This document shows, in pieces, positions 61,180 through 64,000 of a stretch of 64,000 bases of DNA. The notes beneath the pieces were generated by a model, which saw only the letters and a program-made list of their open reading frames with translations, was not told where the DNA came from and ran no database searches. The translations under genes were made by a program, and so were the position numbers. The stretch lies in assembly GCA_021018815.1 (NCBI GenBank), contig JAITYX010000087.1, positions 1,120,001 through 1,184,000 of the forward strand, given 5' to 3'. The first letter of the stretch is position 1. Every line of letters starts with the position of its first letter. This stretch comes from Talinum fruticosum (lineage: Eukaryota > Streptophyta > Magnoliopsida > Caryophyllales > Talinaceae).

Positions 61180-61600
61180 TTCTTATGTCGTGATTACTAG
61201 AAGTAGGGTAGGTGGTTTAGTTATTTATTGGCATGACAACGTAGATTTTTAACTAATCTCTAGTGATCACAATCCCACTCTTGGAGATATTATGGATGAG
61301 AACCGTGTGATAACACGATTTATGGGGATCTATGGCTGGCCAAAAGGTCACAATAAATGGCGTACTTGGAGTCTTATCTAGGATAAAGTGGCTAACACTG
61401 GTGTTCTTACCGTAGTTGGAGGTGATTTTAATGAACTCTTGTCAATGGCTTAGAAGAGTGGTGGAGTTACAAGAGAGCAACGATGGACGAATTCAGAGAG
61501 ACCCTCTATGAATGGAAATTAAGGGATATGGGATATTTAGAAGTTTGGTACATATGGTAAAGGGGAACATATGAAAATCGTTATCTACGAGAACAGATGA
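61180..61600 (+). pseudogene. LINE ORF2 endonuclease fragment
   Basis: The frame reads RVGGLVIYWHDNVDF, ITRFMGIYGWPKGHNKWRTW, VLTVVGGDFNELL and YENRYLREQ, the order of plant L1 endonuclease (GGL-V-W, RFTG-YG-P, -GDFNEIL, RERLDR). Stops interrupt at four or more places. It is truncated before the reverse transcriptase. Confidence 0.82.
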
Positions 61601-61603
61601 TAA

Positions 61604-61621
61604 TCCCAGTGGAGTCGTCAC
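61604..61621 (-). other. Likely primer-binding site of the Gypsy-type LTR element
   Basis: On the minus strand GACGACTCCACTGGGAT follows the LTR end (GGTTCCTACA). GGCGACTCC-CTGGGGA is a primer-site sequence I associate with plant Gypsy elements; the tRNA identity is left open. Internal sequence ends about 20 bp later. Confidence 0.55.
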
Positions 61622-61622
61622 T

Positions 61623-63631
61623 TGTAGGAACCATGGCCCGTCCCCGTAAGGGAAGCCATATTGGGGTCGAGCTTCCCGCACGAATGTCGGATATTTTTGG
61701 TTTTTAAAGATTCTTTTTGAAAGTTGATTTTTGAAAATGGATTTAGAGAGTGAAGGTGTGTCTCTTATTGAAATTTCTGATTTTTAGAATATGATTTTAA
61801 AAGGGCAATTGACGATTTTTATTAATTATTTTATTTTAGAAATTAATTTTAGAAGTCTTGAGATATTAGTTCATAATTTAGGAAAATAGAAAAAATACAA
61901 TCTATATTCTATCGTAAGGCTTTTGGGCCAAAACAATTAGCCAAGCCCAACCATTGGTTTTCGTCGGTGAGAGCCAGTGCTAACCTGTTTTTGGCGCGAG
62001 CATAGGTCGAGACCGAAAAATCGGTCTCGATCCGTGACCTTGGTTGTAAGAAAATAAACCCATTTTGTCCATTTTAAATTAGAAATGTCGAGATGCAATT
62101 AAAGAGAAATAAAATAGGAAAATAAGAGTCGCTAGTTAGTTTTAGAATTAAAAACTAACAAAAATAAAAGAATACTCTTCCAATCTTAGTATGGGAAAAC
62201 TAAGCTTGAAAGAGGTTTAAAAATGACTTCATCGGTCTAGAACCGAGAATCTAGTGTTCGGGGTGAAAGTACGAAATGTAGGGATAAACCCTTCTATTAT
62301 GTCCGTCAACGTACGAACTCTACTAATTCGAATTGTGAGTTTAAAGAGCATGTTTAAACAAGCAGGCAAACAACATGAAAAGTGCGGAAATTAAATCAAC
62401 CAAGGCATGCTAAGAAAGCAATAAATAGCATATATGAAAATAGTAAAGAAAGCAAAAGGAAAAGTAATAAAAATAGGGTGGGGAGGAATTAAAAATGATT
62501 ACATCCTGCTCCACAATACGGAAAGCGGTAAAACAACAAAATAAATAAAACAATAAAGGATTGTAAGCGGATCTCAGCGTCCTCGGGTTGTCTCACTCGT
62601 CGATCTTGAATCACGTACTGGATCCGGAAGCGTGACAATAGATGAACAAGACTGAAGTTGGCTATTTGTGAAATTTGTAGAGACAGAGTAGTGTATGAGA
62701 ATTATGAGATGGTCGGGGAGTAATGCTTAGCTGAAAAAAGGCAAGAGATCGTAATACATGTAGCATTCAATAGCTCTTAACTAAATTTCAAGCAACATGT
62801 GGCATAGGAATGATCATCGATAAAATGAAGGTTTAGGCCCTCTATTTATAGAGGCAAAGCTAGGTCAAAATGACCTAAAAGTTCAACAAGCAGCCGTCCA
62901 ATGAAGTTGAACCGGACCGGTCCACGATGGGGATCAAGGAAAAAATGAACAAAATCCCATCGAATCGTGGAATCCCACATAGGGAGGCGAGAAGCGTGGC
63001 GTCTGGTCTTCAACAATGTTGTATGGGCGTTTCGGAGTTCCGTGCTTCAGATGACCTTTGAGAACAAAATGTAGCTTTTTGGCAAAGTGAGCCCGGAAAT
63101 GCGGTGTCGAGCCACAAATGGTGTCGTTTAGTGAAAATTGACTTCCGTGTCTCGGCTGGACGCTAGGATCAAACGTGGCGCCGACCTCATACGGTGTCAT
63201 ACCTATATCTCGGGTTCCGTACCTCCCTTGGTCGTTGAGTGAAACAATGAAATGTTGCGTTTTGCGCAATACGGAGGTGATGGTGCTGGTCGTGGAAGCT
63301 TTCCAAAAATGGAAAGTTTCCATTATTGACAGGTTTCTATGTTTGGCATATTTCTATTTTTGGCGGGTTCTATTTTTGGTGTGGGTTTGGGTTTCTTAGT
63401 TGAGAGCTCGACCCATGCTTGGTTCGCTTGAAAGAAAATGGGTTTGTGGCTCGGTCCAAAGCAAAGAAAACTGTTTTTTGTGGTGCTAAGGGGTTCTTTG
63501 CGGTTTATTAGTTTCCGTCACGCCAATCGGACTTCAACCGTGATCCGAATCGCAAACAGGATTGAGATTTCATCAGCAGACTAACAAAACAAATGAAAGA
63601 GAAAATGGATGAGACTTTTTAGGTGTCTACA
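61623..63631 (-). repeat. 2.0 kb Gypsy-type LTR
   Basis: On the plus strand it begins TGTAGGAACC and ends GGTGTCTACA, giving TG...CA ends with a short inverted terminal match (TGTAG/CTACA). A primer-binding site lies just inside and the internal part is deleted. A truncated relative is at 39736-40010. No ORF of interest; a minus-strand frame at 63323-62934 is LTR sequence. Confidence 0.75.
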
Positions 63632-64000
63632 ATACTCGATGGTGTTTAATTACATGTATTCACTAGTTCCTTATCGAACTTGATGAAGATTTTAGTTGAA
63701 ATCAACTACTTTCTCTCTTACTTTTGCAAACAAAGGAGTCACTTTTAGGGTTACATAGAGTTTTTGAGCAACATAGAGATGAACTAGAGTTGTGTTTTGA
63801 ACAACTTTTTTGCAATTTATCAAACATTCTGATAAGTTGGAGGGAAATGGAGGGACTTTTTAATGAATTTTCTTTTCTTAGTTTGATCAACTGATAACAA
63901 AAAAAGGAAAAAGCTGCAATTAACCAATTATAGTCGTTGGCTTGGGCCAGGAGTGGTATTTGTGAAATAAAACAATAACTCCAGTAATAGACTTAGATAA
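63632..64000 (+). other. Residual sequence after the LTR, possibly LINE continuation
   Basis: The first codons in one frame read ILDGV, faintly matching the LDRGV that should follow the RERLDR block of the interrupted LINE endonuclease. Otherwise AT-rich with stops. Only weak support. Confidence 0.3.

Larger units (their letters stand above)
59760..61600 (+). mobile_element. L1 LINE: 5' UTR, ORF1 and start of ORF2
   Basis: A C-rich 5' region (59760-59936) with CCCTAG words leads to ORF1 (59937-60750), a gap, and the ORF2 endonuclease start (61180-61600). The copy is cut at about 61600 by the primer-binding site and LTR of a Gypsy-type element. ORF1 has one in-frame stop and a frameshift, and ORF2 several stops. 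Confidence 0.8.

Noticed and set aside
62934..63323. 129-codon minus-strand ORF in the 2.0 kb LTR
   Set aside because: Lies wholly within an LTR, shows no known domain, and GC-rich LTR segments often give open frames by chance.

Overview
This is nuclear DNA of a flowering plant, most likely a eudicot. The evidence is AT-rich intergenic sequence, GT-AG introns of up to about 4.2 kb, a plant clade-IV GSK3/SHAGGY kinase gene, and nested Copia, Gypsy, L1, SINE and MITE remnants. I cannot name the species from the sequence. No bacterial operon, CRISPR array or rRNA/tRNA gene is visible. Only two genes look intact.

Layout. 1-2.6 kb: L1 LINE remnant on the minus strand, running off the left edge. 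2.6-3.7 kb: an LTR scrap and simple repeats. 3.8-8.9 kb: a two-exon, plastid-type SAM-dependent methyltransferase gene on the plus strand, with a 4.2 kb intron that holds a tandem duplication and a SINE-like element. 9.04-13.79 kb: a decayed short-LTR Copia element with 5-bp target duplication, starting 155 bp after the methyltransferase stop. 13.8-14.2 kb: a second Copia scrap. 16.7-22.0 kb and 24.65-29.48 kb: two colinear remnants of one Tat-like Gypsy family, both minus strand. Between them lie minisatellites and a decayed plus-strand ORF with its own TATA box. 29.48-39.24 kb: a nearly full-length but broken SIRE-like Copia element (minus strand, 1.3-1.5 kb LTRs, extra acidic ORF after pol), inserted into the second Gypsy copy.

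40.65-56.06 kb (minus): an intact 12-coding-exon GSK3/SHAGGY-like kinase gene (422 aa, kappa/SK41 clade), for which I could place every splice site. It has a leader intron and a CT-repeat-rich 5' UTR. Its long introns carry a LINE fragment, a Stowaway-type MITE, a second inverted-repeat MITE and a SINE. 56.5-59.8 kb: intergenic, with one exon-like stretch and a 62-bp tandem repeat. 59.8-61.6 kb: L1 LINE ORF1 and the start of ORF2 (plus), cut by a 2.0 kb Gypsy-type LTR (61.6-63.6 kb, minus). A truncated relative of this LTR lies at 39.7-40.0 kb.

The two host genes are unrelated in function: a predicted plastid methyltransferase and a cytosolic/nuclear regulatory kinase. I found no convincing new multigene system. 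The items most worth checking are the decayed ORF between the Gypsy copies, the palindrome conserved in three SIRE-like LTRs, the NAGNAG acceptor in the kinase gene, and an antisense 5'-UTR-like exon in kinase intron 1.
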